From Deltaproteobacteria bacterium (GTDB lineage Bacteria > Desulfobacterota > Desulfobulbia > Desulfobulbales > Desulfurivibrionaceae), in the NCBI GenBank assembly GCA_013349285.1, contig DUZU01000002.1, positions 44,641-108,640 on the forward strand: DNA of 64,000 nucleotides. The letters are read 5' to 3'. The notes below the pieces were generated by a model. The model was not told where the DNA came from. It was given only the letters and a program-made list of their open reading frames with translations, and ran no database searches. Below, in pieces: positions 38,359 to 46,767 of the stretch (positions within the stretch are counted from its first letter, which is position 1; each line of letters opens with the position of its first letter). The position numbers and the translations under genes were made by a program.

Positions 38359-39285
38359 TCAATTTTTCCCGGACATGGGATGGGCCTTGTCGTACACCTT
38401 GGTCAAATGGTCCATATTGAGATGGGTATATTTCTGAGTCGTGGACAGGCTTACATGCCCCAATAACTCTTGCACAATACGTAAATCCGCCCCCATCTCC
38501 AGCAGATGGGTGGCAAAGGAATGCCTCAGGGCATGGGGAGTAACCCGGGCCGCAATCCCGGCCCGCTGGGCATACATCTTAACCGACCGCTCGACACTGC
38601 GGGTGGTGATTCTCGTGCCCCGGCTGTTTAAAAAAACGGCGTTTTTTTCAGGCTGATGGCCGCGGGCCGCCCTTTCCTGAATCAGCCGATCCCGTTGGGG
38701 AAAATAGCTGCGCAACGACTCCAGGGCCGGATTGCCCACCGGCACCACCCTCTCCCGCTTTCCTTTGCCGACTACCCTAACCATTCCGCCATCAAAATCA
38801 AGGCGCTCCATATCAAGATTAACAAGTTCGGCGACCCGCAGACCGGTTGAGTAGAGGATTTCCAGCAGGGCCCGGTCACGGGCCGCAAAGGTATCATTGT
38901 GATCCGGCATCTCCAGCAGGGTGAAAACCTCGTCAACCGTAAGGAAAACCGGCATGTGTTTTTCCTGTTTCGGCATGGAAACCAGGGAAACCGGATCATG
39001 GGTCACAATCCCCACCCGGATCAGATATCTAAAAAATGTGCGCAGGGCGGAAAGTTTCCTGGCCACGGAACTTGATTTATTTTTGCTGCCCAGACTGTAA
39101 ACATAGGCGCGGACCAGATAACTGTCGATCGCTCCGGTCCGGCCCGCCGATTTAGTGAAATCCGTAAAATCGGCAAGATCAAGCCCGTAACTTATCACAG
39201 TATTTTGTGAATAGCCTTTTTCAACCTCAAGCCATTTTGAAAAATTGGGTAAAAGAGCTGTGCATTCCGCGATTGTTATCGGCAT
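38359..39285 (-). CDS. xerC: Tyrosine recombinase XerC
   Basis: A 308-aa recombinase with an N-terminal SAM-like core-binding domain (about 10-95) and a catalytic domain. The catalytic set is visible: Arg in YSTGLRVAELVNL, the lysine region GKGKRERVVP, HALRHSFATHLLEMG, the second His in LGHVSLST and Tyr in QKYTHL. The family resolves chromosome dimers at dif. It is cotranscribed with hslV. Some Desulfobacterota use a single XerH-like enzyme, but the hslV linkage favours the XerC/CodV group. A ribosome site is not obvious. Confidence 0.9.
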   Translation of the reverse strand: MPITIAECTALLPNFSKWLEVEKGYSQNTVISYGLDLADFTDFTKSAGRTGAIDSYLVRAYVYSLGSKNKSSSVARKLSALRTFFRYLIRVGIVTHDPVSLVSMPKQEKHMPVFLTVDEVFTLLEMPDHNDTFAARDRALLEILYSTGLRVAELVNLDMERLDFDGGMVRVVGKGKRERVVPVGNPALESLRSYFPQRDRLIQERAARGHQPEKNAVFLNSRGTRITTRSVERSVKMYAQRAGIAARVTPHALRHSFATHLLEMGADLRIVQELLGHVSLSTTQKYTHLNMDHLTKVYDKAHPMSGKN

Positions 39286-39453
39286 AATAGTTTAGTGATC
39301 AAAAAAGGGTAGTATCCTGGGTAATCAGAGATAAAAAAATAACATACCCATCTTTTTTTGGAAAGAGATTGCCCATTATCCGCCGATCATTTATTTTAAA
39401 AGATCGTATTCAACCAGCATGGTTAAAAATCATGACATAATAACGGTGATGTT

Positions 39454-39702
39454 ATGGCCAAAAAATCCTTTGAGGATGCCCTGCACAAACTTGAAGAGAT
39501 CACCAGGGAACTGGAAGACGGCGATCTCTCCCTGGAAAAATCCCTCAATAAATTCGACGAAGGGGTCAAGCTTGCGGAATATTGCAACCAAAAGCTCGAA
39601 GAAGCGCAGAAAAAAGTTGATATCCTTTTACATAAAAACGGCGAACTGACCTCGGTCCCTTTTGATTCGAACTTCAATTCTGAATCTGATTCAACCGACT
39701 GA
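39454..39702 (+). CDS. xseB: Exodeoxyribonuclease VII small subunit
   Basis: An 82-aa protein with the XseB pattern: SFEDALHKLEEITRELEDGD, LSLEKSLNKFDEGVKLAEYC, then KLEEAQKKVDIL, forming a helical hairpin. It binds XseA for single-stranded DNA degradation. XseA is not in the window. The gene leads an xseB-ispA-dxs order seen in many proteobacteria. GGTGA lies about 5 bases before the ATG. Confidence 0.94.
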   Translation: MAKKSFEDALHKLEEITRELEDGDLSLEKSLNKFDEGVKLAEYCNQKLEEAQKKVDILLHKNGELTSVPFDSNFNSESDSTD

Positions 39703-39744
39703 CTTCTTGCCCGACCTTAGTAACTTCAAAAAAAAGCAGAGTTA

Positions 39745-40635
39745 ATGGATATAAAAACATATCTTTCTCAAAAATGCCTGGTGGTTGAATCGGCCTTGGC
39801 TACTTATATGCTGCCGGAAGACGGCCCGTTGGCCAATCATATCAAGGCCATGCGCTACAGTCTTTTTGCCGGCGGCAAACGGGTGCGGCCCATCCTGGCC
39901 CTGGCCACGGCCGAAGCCCTGCATGCCGACACCGAAGCGTTGATGCCGGTGGCCTGCGCCCTTGAATGTATCCATACCTATTCCCTGATCCATGACGATC
40001 TGCCGGCCATGGATAATGATGATCTCCGGCGGGGCAAACCGACCAACCATGTGGTCTTCGGCGAGGCCGAGGCAATCCTGGCAGGCGACGGCCTGTTAAG
40101 CTTTGCCTTTGAACTTCTGGCCCACCCCGACACCGGCCAGGCAATTGCGCCGACGGCCCAACTGCAAATCATCCGGGCCGTCGCCAAGGCGATCGGTCCC
40201 ATCGGCATGGTGGGCGGCCAATCCCTGGATCTGGCCGCCGAAGGCAAAAAAATCCCCTTTGCGCATCTCAAACTCATCCACAGCTATAAAACCGGGGCCT
40301 TGATCACCGCCGCCGTCCAGAGCGGGGCACTGTTCGGCAAGGCAACCACCGACCAGTATCAAGCCTTGACCAGATATGGCGAAAATATCGGCCTGGCCTT
40401 TCAGATTGTCGATGATCTTCTCGATGTGGAAGGCTCCACCGAAGAACTCGGCAAGACGGCCGGGGCCGACGTCGAACGCAACAAGGCAACCTATCCCGCT
40501 TTTTTCGGTGTTGATAAAACAAGAATAATGGCGCAAGATGCAATTAAAGACGCGATTGCCGCCCTTGACGGTTTTGACGACAAGGCCGAACCGCTCCGCG
40601 CGTTGGCCCGCTACATATATGACCGAAAAAAATAA
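39745..40635 (+). CDS. ispA: Polyprenyl (farnesyl/geranyl) diphosphate synthase
   Basis: A 296-aa trans-prenyltransferase that joins IPP with allylic diphosphates. The first Asp-rich motif HDDLPAMDNDDLRRGKPT and the second QIVDDLLDVEG are intact, as is the FAGGKRVRP basic block. GGQSLDLAAEG is the usual ispA signature. The chain length (C15 or C20) cannot be certain from sequence. It stands between xseB (42-base gap) and dxs (43-base gap). Confidence 0.93.
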   Translation: MDIKTYLSQKCLVVESALATYMLPEDGPLANHIKAMRYSLFAGGKRVRPILALATAEALHADTEALMPVACALECIHTYSLIHDDLPAMDNDDLRRGKPTNHVVFGEAEAILAGDGLLSFAFELLAHPDTGQAIAPTAQLQIIRAVAKAIGPIGMVGGQSLDLAAEGKKIPFAHLKLIHSYKTGALITAAVQSGALFGKATTDQYQALTRYGENIGLAFQIVDDLLDVEGSTEELGKTAGADVERNKATYPAFFGVDKTRIMAQDAIKDAIAALDGFDDKAEPLRALARYIYDRKK

Positions 40636-40678
40636 AACGCATGTTTTTATGATGTTCAAACAAGGATGAAGCAATAAA

Positions 40679-42577
40679 ATGAGTAAGACAACGTTATTAG
40701 ATACAATCAACTCGCCTGAAGATCTACGCAAGATCCCTGAAGATCAGTTAGCACAGCTTGCCAAAGAGATCCGGGAAAAAATAATCACGACCGTCTCAAA
40801 AACAGGCGGCCACCTGGCGCCCTGCTTGGGGGTTGTTGAGTTGACTATTGCCATCCACTACATATTCAACACCCCGGCCGATAAGGTGGTCTGGGATGTC
40901 GGCCATCAGGCCTATGCCCATAAGCTTCTCACCGGCCGCCGCGAAAACTTCGACACCCTCCGACAATACAAGGGCATAAGCGGCTTTCCCAAAAGAGATG
41001 AAAGCCCTTACGACTGTTTTGATACCGGCCACAGCAGCACCTCGATTTCGGCAAGCATGGGCATTGCCACGGCCCAGGACCTGAAAGGTGACCCAAGCAA
41101 GGCGATCGCGGTGATCGGCGACGGCTCGATGACCGGCGGTATGGCCTTTGAGGCCCTCAACCAGGCCGGCCATATCAATAAGGATCTCATCGTGATCCTC
41201 AATGATAACGAGATGTCGATCTCCCCCAATGTCGGCGCCCTTTCCAGCTTTTTAAGCAGAAAACTGACCAGTAAAACCGCGGTCCGGGTAAAAAAGGAGA
41301 TGGAACATTTTCTGAAATCCTTCTCCAATGTGGGCGAAAACATCCTGCAGGTGCTGAAAAAAAGTGAAGAGAGCCTCAAAGGCTTTTTCACCCCGGGCAT
41401 GCTCTTTGAGGCCCTGAAGTTTGAATACATCGGCCCCATCCCCGGCCATAAAATCGAAAACCTGCTGGATACCCTGCGCAATGTCAGGGACTTCAGCAGC
41501 GGCCCGGTGCTGATCCATGTGCTGACCACCAAAGGCAAGGGCTATAAGCCGGCTGAGCAGAGACCGGGCGACTTTCACGGGGTCGGCCCCTTTGTCATCG
41601 AAACCGGCGCCCCGGTGCCCACCCCGCCCCAGCCGCCCAGCTATACAAAGGTTTTCGGCGACACCATCATCAAGCTTGCGGAAACCGATCCGCGGATTAC
41701 CGCCATCACCGCGGCCATGCCGGCGGGAACCGGCCTTATCCCGTTTGCCCAGAAATTTCCTGATCGTTTTTTCGATGTGGGCATTGCCGAACAACATGCG
41801 GTTACCTATGCCGCCGGCATGGCCACCGAAGGGATGCTGCCGGTGGTGGCCATCTACTCGACCTTTTTTCAAAGAGCGATGGACCAGATTATCCATGACG
41901 TCTGCCTGCCCAACCTGCCGGTGACCTTTGCCATCGACCGCGGCGGCCTGGTGGGTGATGACGGCCCCACCCACCACGGGGTTTTCGACATCTCCTTTAT
42001 GCGGATGATCCCCAATCTGCTGATGATGGCGCCCAAGGATGAGGAGGAATTGCAGCACATGCTTTACACTGCGATCCTCCACCCCGGTCCGGCCGCGGTC
42101 CGCTATCCGCGCGGCAGCGGCGAAGGGGTCACCATGAGCGAGGAACTGGTCCGGCTGCCCCTGGGGGAGGGGGAAGTGTTACGGGAGGGCACCGACATCC
42201 TGCTGCTGCCGGTGGGCAATTGCGTGTATCCGGCTCTGGAGGCGGCAGAGGGGCTAAAAAAACTCGGCATCGACGCGGCGGTGATCAACCCACGCTTTAT
42301 CAAACCGCTTGACGCCAAACTCATCTGCGAATGGGGCGAAAAGACCGGCAAGGTTATTACCGTTGAGGAAAATGTTAAAAAAGGCGGCTTCGGCAGCGGC
42401 ATCCTCGAGCTCTTCATGCAAAAGGAGCTGTACCACATCAAAACCCGAGTGCTGGGTCTGCCGGACCAATTTATTGAACATGGCGGTCAGGCTATCTTAA
42501 GGCAAAAGGTAAAAATAGATGCGCCGGCCATCATAAACGAAGCCTTAAAGATGACGGAAAGCAGGAATCAGGCCTGA
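40679..42577 (+). CDS. dxs: 1-Deoxy-D-xylulose-5-phosphate synthase
   Basis: A 632-aa thiamine-diphosphate enzyme that condenses pyruvate and glyceraldehyde-3-phosphate at the start of the MEP pathway. The ThDP motif is GDGSMTGGMAFEALNQAG. The transketolase half has FDVGIAEQHAVTYAAGMA, with the catalytic Glu, and DRGGLVGDDGPTHHG. AAGGA is upstream of the ATG. Together with ispA it forms the early and chain-length steps, while ispH is elsewhere in the window. Confidence 0.97.
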   Translation: MSKTTLLDTINSPEDLRKIPEDQLAQLAKEIREKIITTVSKTGGHLAPCLGVVELTIAIHYIFNTPADKVVWDVGHQAYAHKLLTGRRENFDTLRQYKGISGFPKRDESPYDCFDTGHSSTSISASMGIATAQDLKGDPSKAIAVIGDGSMTGGMAFEALNQAGHINKDLIVILNDNEMSISPNVGALSSFLSRKLTSKTAVRVKKEMEHFLKSFSNVGENILQVLKKSEESLKGFFTPGMLFEALKFEYIGPIPGHKIENLLDTLRNVRDFSSGPVLIHVLTTKGKGYKPAEQRPGDFHGVGPFVIETGAPVPTPPQPPSYTKVFGDTIIKLAETDPRITAITAAMPAGTGLIPFAQKFPDRFFDVGIAEQHAVTYAAGMATEGMLPVVAIYSTFFQRAMDQIIHDVCLPNLPVTFAIDRGGLVGDDGPTHHGVFDISFMRMIPNLLMMAPKDEEELQHMLYTAILHPGPAAVRYPRGSGEGVTMSEELVRLPLGEGEVLREGTDILLLPVGNCVYPALEAAEGLKKLGIDAAVINPRFIKPLDAKLICEWGEKTGKVITVEENVKKGGFGSGILELFMQKELYHIKTRVLGLPDQFIEHGGQAILRQKVKIDAPAIINEALKMTESRNQA

Positions 42578-42603
42578 GGTTGAAGCTGTTCTATCAACCT
42601 CAG
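42574..42603. terminator. Hairpin between convergent dxs and PilZ gene
   Basis: A perfect 10-bp stem, CTGAGGTTGA / TCAACCTCAG, with a 10-base loop covers the dxs stop and the short gap to the convergent gene. There is no T-run, so it may be a bidirectional stop or a mRNA end stabiliser. Confidence 0.45.
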
Positions 42604-42604
42604 C

Positions 42605-43360
42605 CTAGCTGGCTATGCCCAACCGCCCTTCTTCTGCTTCAATATAGCCGAACATCTTATCGAGCACCCCTTTTGTCTCATCGGGAACAATCACGAAACG
42701 ACAAGCCAAGCGGATCCGGCGGGGACTGAAATCAGGATTATTCTCGACCACCATCAATCTGCTCATAATCGAATAAAGGTTTGCCGCCTCAAGCGCAACA
42801 TCCCCGCCGGCAAAATTTACGGTCGTCATGAAGGGAATAGTCCAATCAAAATCTTGCGCCACTTCAAGCTCGCAGAGCATTCCCCCTGAGCTGAAATTAA
42901 GCAGCTGAGCAGACAAATTTTTATTTTTCTGCATAATCAACGCCTTGGCATTCTGGTGGCTGTATCGGCGATCAGTCCTCATGAAAAACGGACTGCAGAT
43001 TCTGGTGACAAGTTGCTCCATTTGCCGGGAACTACATGGGATCAAGAGATGATCCATAACCCCGTAGGCCTGGACCGCCGAAATAAAATCCTCGTTTTGA
43101 TTGGAAGAAAAAATAACAAACCGGGTCCGGTTTAATTCAGATTTAGCGGATTGATTTTTGGCGAAGTCGAGCCACTCTTGAGTTGAAGACTCTTTTGAAA
43201 AAAGGGCTATGTGAAAAGAACCTTGATTGAAAAGCGCCATGGCATCCCGCACATTATTGGCCTCGGAGACAATAGCGTCATCAATCGTCGATTGGATAAG
43301 GGTTGTAATAATACGGCGCATGCTCGGAGAGCTGTCGATTATGATTATCCTTCTTGCCAT
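42605..43360 (-). CDS. PilZ domain protein with a degenerate receiver-like N-terminal domain
   Basis: A 251-aa protein. The first 120 residues follow the response-regulator fold (RIIIIDSSPSMRRII at the start, and a late IPCSSRQMEQ strand), but the phospho-acceptor region reads IALFSKESS with no Asp in place. The C-terminal part (about 122-245) is PilZ, with RTDRR at 128-132 and NFSSGGM at 155-161, both parts of the c-di-GMP-binding motif. It probably responds to c-di-GMP and not to phosphorylation (inference). GAGGT precedes the ATG. Its partners are unknown. Confidence 0.8.
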   Translation of the reverse strand: MARRIIIIDSSPSMRRIITTLIQSTIDDAIVSEANNVRDAMALFNQGSFHIALFSKESSTQEWLDFAKNQSAKSELNRTRFVIFSSNQNEDFISAVQAYGVMDHLLIPCSSRQMEQLVTRICSPFFMRTDRRYSHQNAKALIMQKNKNLSAQLLNFSSGGMLCELEVAQDFDWTIPFMTTVNFAGGDVALEAANLYSIMSRLMVVENNPDFSPRRIRLACRFVIVPDETKGVLDKMFGYIEAEEGRLGIAS

Positions 43361-43562
43361 AACAAACCTCGAAAAAACTTAATACAATTAGTAGTAAAAA
43401 CACACCGGGATGGCTGCTTATTTATCCCGGCTTCGACAAAATTATAAGTTGTCGAATTCCCTAAGGATTGATAACGTCTTTATAATTTTAGATTATAACA
43501 TAGATAAAATCAGTAGTTGTAACAAAATATTAAGATATCTAAAGCAAACGATAATTATTATC

Positions 43563-45068
43563 ATGGAAATAAAAACACGGTCCCCCAATAAACAACTACC
43601 GGATTTTATCTGGACCTTTACAACCTATTTTTCCGAAGGCTTTCCCTACACGGTTATCCGCACCATCTCATCGGTTTTTTTTCGAGATCGAGGCGTAAGC
43701 CTCGAAGCTATCGGCCTCACCTCGTTATTCGGCTTGCCCTGGGTTATTAAATTTTTATGGGGCCCCTATCTGGATGAATTCGGCACCAAAAGAAAATGGC
43801 TGCTCATCATGCAAGCCATCCTTGTGGCGCTGATAACCGCCACCGCCTTTTTATCGCCGCTAACCTGGGCCATTCCCGCAATTGCCGCAATTTTTTTCTT
43901 GAGCAGTTTTGTGGCGGCAACCCATGATATTGCCATTGACGGCTTTTATATGGAGGCCCTTGACCAGAACAACCAGGCCAAATACGTCGGCTACCGGGTC
44001 ATGGCCTATCGCATTGCGATGATGACCGGCACCGGGATCATTGTTACCCTGGGGACCACCATCGGCTGGTTTCAAGCCTTTGCCGCCGCCGCTTTGATTA
44101 TGGCAGCCCTGTTCTTGTTCCATCTCTATTTTCTCCCTCGCTGTGAAACAGAAAAAAATAACATCCGCCACTGGCTTAAGAGCAACAGCAAAACAAAATT
44201 CAGCCTTTACTGCCTGGGCGCAGCATTAACCGTAACCGGCATTCGTTTTTTTCTTGCCTCGAATCTATGGCTTAATCTGCAACATACTCAACCGCTGCTG
44301 GCAAAAATCAACCTGAGTTCAGCGATCGGCATCCTGCTCTTTGCTTCCCTGCTGCTCACCGCCCTGTTCCGTAAGCGCATCAAAGGCTGGATCCTTCGTG
44401 AACCGGACGATTTTTACGCCAAGGCCTTTCTCTCATTTATGGATAGAAAGAAAATCGGCGCCATCCTCGCCTTTATCATCCTGATCCGGACCGGCGAGTT
44501 CATGCTTTCCGCCATGGTTGCACCCTTTATGGTTGATCTGGGGATAAAGGTTCATTACGGTTGGATCTCCGGCGGAATCGGTCTGCCCTGCTCTATCGTC
44601 GGCGCCATGTTCGGCGGCTGGCTTATTGCCAGATACAGCCTGAAAAAAATGTCCTTTCCCTTTCTGCTCGCTCAAAACCTCACCAACATCGTCTATATGT
44701 TTTTGGCTCTATTCCTTGCCAGGCTGATCAATATTAACACGGGTAACCTTGATCCGATATCAATAGGCGCCGACAATATCATTTTGGTGGCCCTGGTGCA
44801 TGGTTTCGACCAGTTTGCCGGCGGGCTGGGTACGGCGGTATTGATGACTTACCTGATGCGGATATGCAATCAGGAGTTCAAGGCCGCCCATTATGCGATC
44901 GGCACCGGACTCATGAGCGTCAGCGGGCTTTACGCCGGGGTCATGAGCGGCTTTCTTGCCTCATGGATTGGATATGGCTATTTCTTCGGCATCAGCTTTT
45001 TAATGTCGATTCCGGGCATGATCATGCTTTTTTATATCCCATTTTTTGATCCGCCCGCCAAATACTGA
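43563..45068 (+). CDS. MFS permease of the AmpG-like/PAT family
   Basis: From the ATG at 43563 it gives 501 aa; the frame runs further upstream to 43410 but that part has no membrane character. Twelve or more hydrophobic segments are visible. The start YFSEGFPYTVIRTISSVFFR and LPWVIKFLWGPYLDEFG match AmpG/PAT permeases, which import anhydro-muropeptides in enterobacteria or carry acetyl-CoA in eukaryotes. ATHDIAIDGFYMEAL is the conserved loop region. The substrate is not determined. The ribosome site is weak. A terminator follows. Confidence 0.82.
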   Translation: MEIKTRSPNKQLPDFIWTFTTYFSEGFPYTVIRTISSVFFRDRGVSLEAIGLTSLFGLPWVIKFLWGPYLDEFGTKRKWLLIMQAILVALITATAFLSPLTWAIPAIAAIFFLSSFVAATHDIAIDGFYMEALDQNNQAKYVGYRVMAYRIAMMTGTGIIVTLGTTIGWFQAFAAAALIMAALFLFHLYFLPRCETEKNNIRHWLKSNSKTKFSLYCLGAALTVTGIRFFLASNLWLNLQHTQPLLAKINLSSAIGILLFASLLLTALFRKRIKGWILREPDDFYAKAFLSFMDRKKIGAILAFIILIRTGEFMLSAMVAPFMVDLGIKVHYGWISGGIGLPCSIVGAMFGGWLIARYSLKKMSFPFLLAQNLTNIVYMFLALFLARLININTGNLDPISIGADNIILVALVHGFDQFAGGLGTAVLMTYLMRICNQEFKAAHYAIGTGLMSVSGLYAGVMSGFLASWIGYGYFFGISFLMSIPGMIMLFYIPFFDPPAKY

Positions 45069-45082
45069 TGGCTTAATAAACA

Positions 45083-45116
45083 AAAAGGGCGCGACACTGA
45101 TGTGCCGCACCCTTTT
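45083..45116. terminator. Bidirectional terminator between the MFS gene and skp
   Basis: The stem AAAAGGG-C-GCG-A-CAC pairs with GTG-C-CGC-A-CCCTTTT around a TGAT loop, with mismatches in the middle. A and T tracts flank both ends. It sits between the convergent genes. Confidence 0.75.
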
Positions 45117-45141
45117 GTAAAATAATTACAATTACAACTGG

Positions 45142-45699
45142 TTATTTCTTCAATCGCGCATCAACCTCTTTCTGAACCAAATCACTGATATCAAGTTTTT
45201 CGTCCGCATAAAGAAGACCGGTCCGATTGCGCAGCCCTTTCATGGTATTTTCAAGAATCATGGTATAACCTTCTTTTTTACCCAGATCAGCAATTACATC
45301 ATTAAGCACCTTCAGGATAGGCTCCATAACCTTTTTTTCAAGTTGCTGAACCTCAAATTTGGCATCCTCGGTCTTTTGACCATATTCACGCATTTTCTTT
45401 TGATACTCTCGTTCTTTTTCAGCCTTAACCTCTTCGCTCCAGGCCAAACTCTTCTTCTCGATATCAGATTTCAATGCGGTAAGCACATCCTCATCTTTTT
45501 TGAACTTATCCTGCAGTTTCTGGACCTCGGCCTGAACCTGGTCCTGCGCGGCAAGGGCTGCCTTGGAGGTTGAAAGCACCTTCTGAATACTGATCGTGGC
45601 AATCTTTGCTTTATCGGGCGCGGCAAGGGCCTTGGTTGAAGGACTTGCCATCAACAGCAAAAAAAATGTCGCCATAACGGCTAACAGACTTTTTTTCAT
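45142..45699 (-). CDS. skp: OmpH/Skp family periplasmic chaperone
   Basis: A 185-aa protein. It has a signal peptide of about 26 residues (KKSLLAVMATFFLLLM, then ALA before AAPDKAK). The mature part starts with IATISIQKVLS and continues with long, charged helices (LQDKFKKDEDVLTALK and VQQLEKKVMEPILKVL). It closes with GYTMILENTMKG, as in OmpH. These trimers escort outer-membrane proteins. AGGAG precedes the ATG. bamA and lpxD, frequent neighbours, are missing; pal lies just upstream. Confidence 0.88.
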   Translation of the reverse strand: MKKSLLAVMATFFLLLMASPSTKALAAPDKAKIATISIQKVLSTSKAALAAQDQVQAEVQKLQDKFKKDEDVLTALKSDIEKKSLAWSEEVKAEKEREYQKKMREYGQKTEDAKFEVQQLEKKVMEPILKVLNDVIADLGKKEGYTMILENTMKGLRNRTGLLYADEKLDISDLVQKEVDARLKK

Positions 45700-45785
45700 C
45701 TATAAACTCCTGTTAAGTACGATTGTTTTATTCTCTTATTGCTTAAGAGTGCGGAAGTAATTGAGGTTGGAGCTCTAAAAAAAAA

Positions 45786-45816
45786 GAGATGGGAGCATTT
45801 TGTTTGCTCCCATCTC
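45786..45816 (-). terminator. Terminator after pal
   Basis: A perfect 12-bp stem, GAGATGGGAGCA / TGCTCCCATCTC, has a 7-base loop. On the minus strand the stem is followed by a run of nine T. It lies 23 bases downstream of pal. Confidence 0.9.
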
Positions 45817-45838
45817 AAAAAATATTTTGATATCTTTT

Positions 45839-46411
45839 TTATTTGGAAATTACGAAATCATCACGGCGATTCTGCGACCATGCCAACTCATCATGTCCGT
45901 AGTTGAGTGGTTTTTCCTCGCCATAGCTGATCGTATCGATCCGGCTCTCGGCAACGCCCATATTCACCAGATATTTTTTGCCGTTAATCGCCCGTCTTTC
46001 ACCAAGGGCCATATTGTACTCATTGGTGCCGCGTTCATCGCAATTACCTTCAACTCTAACCTTGGTGCCTGCGGTCTCAAGAAGAAATTCACCATTCTTT
46101 TTCATGCGATCCTGCTGATCATCGCGAATATTCGATTTGTCGAAATCAAAATACAACGGCAACATCGGGCCTGTTGTTCTTCCTTCGATAATCGCCCCAC
46201 GGCCATTCGCGTCCCAACCGGTAGAGGAAAGGGATTCTTCTTTGCCCATCCCCTCGCCGGTATCAGCCTTCATCCCTGCTCCGGCGCCTTCCGATGTTTC
46301 GGTCATGCCGGAATCGGTTTTCACCTTTTGCTTTGCACATCCACCGGCGAAAAGTGTTAGGGACACAACAATTGAAGCCGCTGCCAGAATTTGGAAAAAA
46401 TCTTTTTTCAT
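45839..46411 (-). CDS. pal: Peptidoglycan-associated lipoprotein
   Basis: A 190-aa lipoprotein from the ATG at 46411; TAGGAGGA ends 9-10 bases before that ATG, whereas the upstream GTG at 46420 would be too close to it. The signal peptide ends in the lipobox LFAGGC with Cys25. A Gly/Asp-rich linker leads to the OmpA-like domain (about 85-190) with YFDFDKSNI, VEGNCDERGTNEYNMALGER and SYGEEKPLNYG. Pal anchors the outer membrane to peptidoglycan through the Tol system. Confidence 0.95.
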   Translation of the reverse strand: MKKDFFQILAAASIVVSLTLFAGGCAKQKVKTDSGMTETSEGAGAGMKADTGEGMGKEESLSSTGWDANGRGAIIEGRTTGPMLPLYFDFDKSNIRDDQQDRMKKNGEFLLETAGTKVRVEGNCDERGTNEYNMALGERRAINGKKYLVNMGVAESRIDTISYGEEKPLNYGHDELAWSQNRRDDFVISK

Positions 46412-46767
46412 CTTTCTCACTCCTCCTACACTATCTTTAATCGAAAGAATATTAATCTAAGTAGTTGATTATTTTCAAACAGATATAATCACCATATAAA
46501 ATGCGCTGTGGAAATTCAATGCTTTTTTAGTGAGTTATAAAAGATTATATGATCTGTGTATTTAACAAGGCTATACATATTAATTTATTCTCAACCACCA
46601 TCATTTAATGGTAAAGATATATCTTGCCATGAAGAAGATAAATAATATATTTTTTTGATTAACCTGTCTGGGATAATAGTTTTAAATTCCTAGAAATTTG
46701 ATAAACTAATTTTTTATTATTATATATTTCCGCCAAAAAAGAGCAAGTTATTTTAAATCTTAAAATT
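46412..46767. other. Divergent pal / glgP spacer (356 bp)
   Basis: Very AT-rich, without a gene. It holds the ribosome site of pal (TAGGAGGA on the minus strand), a perfect 12-bp palindrome AAGATATATCTT at 46614-46625 and a good plus-strand promoter near 46698. Confidence 0.6.
46698..46726 (+). promoter_or_regulatory. Sigma-70-like promoter of glgP
   Basis: TTGATA and TATATA are separated by 17 bases and end 41 bases before the glgP ATG. The surrounding DNA is so AT-rich that the match is not very specific. Confidence 0.4.

Noticed and set aside
38359..39285. xerC as a mobile-element integrase
   Set aside because: Linked with hslV as in housekeeping xerC operons, without att-like repeats or cargo.
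43410..43562. Upstream extension of the MFS gene
   Set aside because: The added 51 residues are polar and irregular, while the family start begins at the ATG at 43563.
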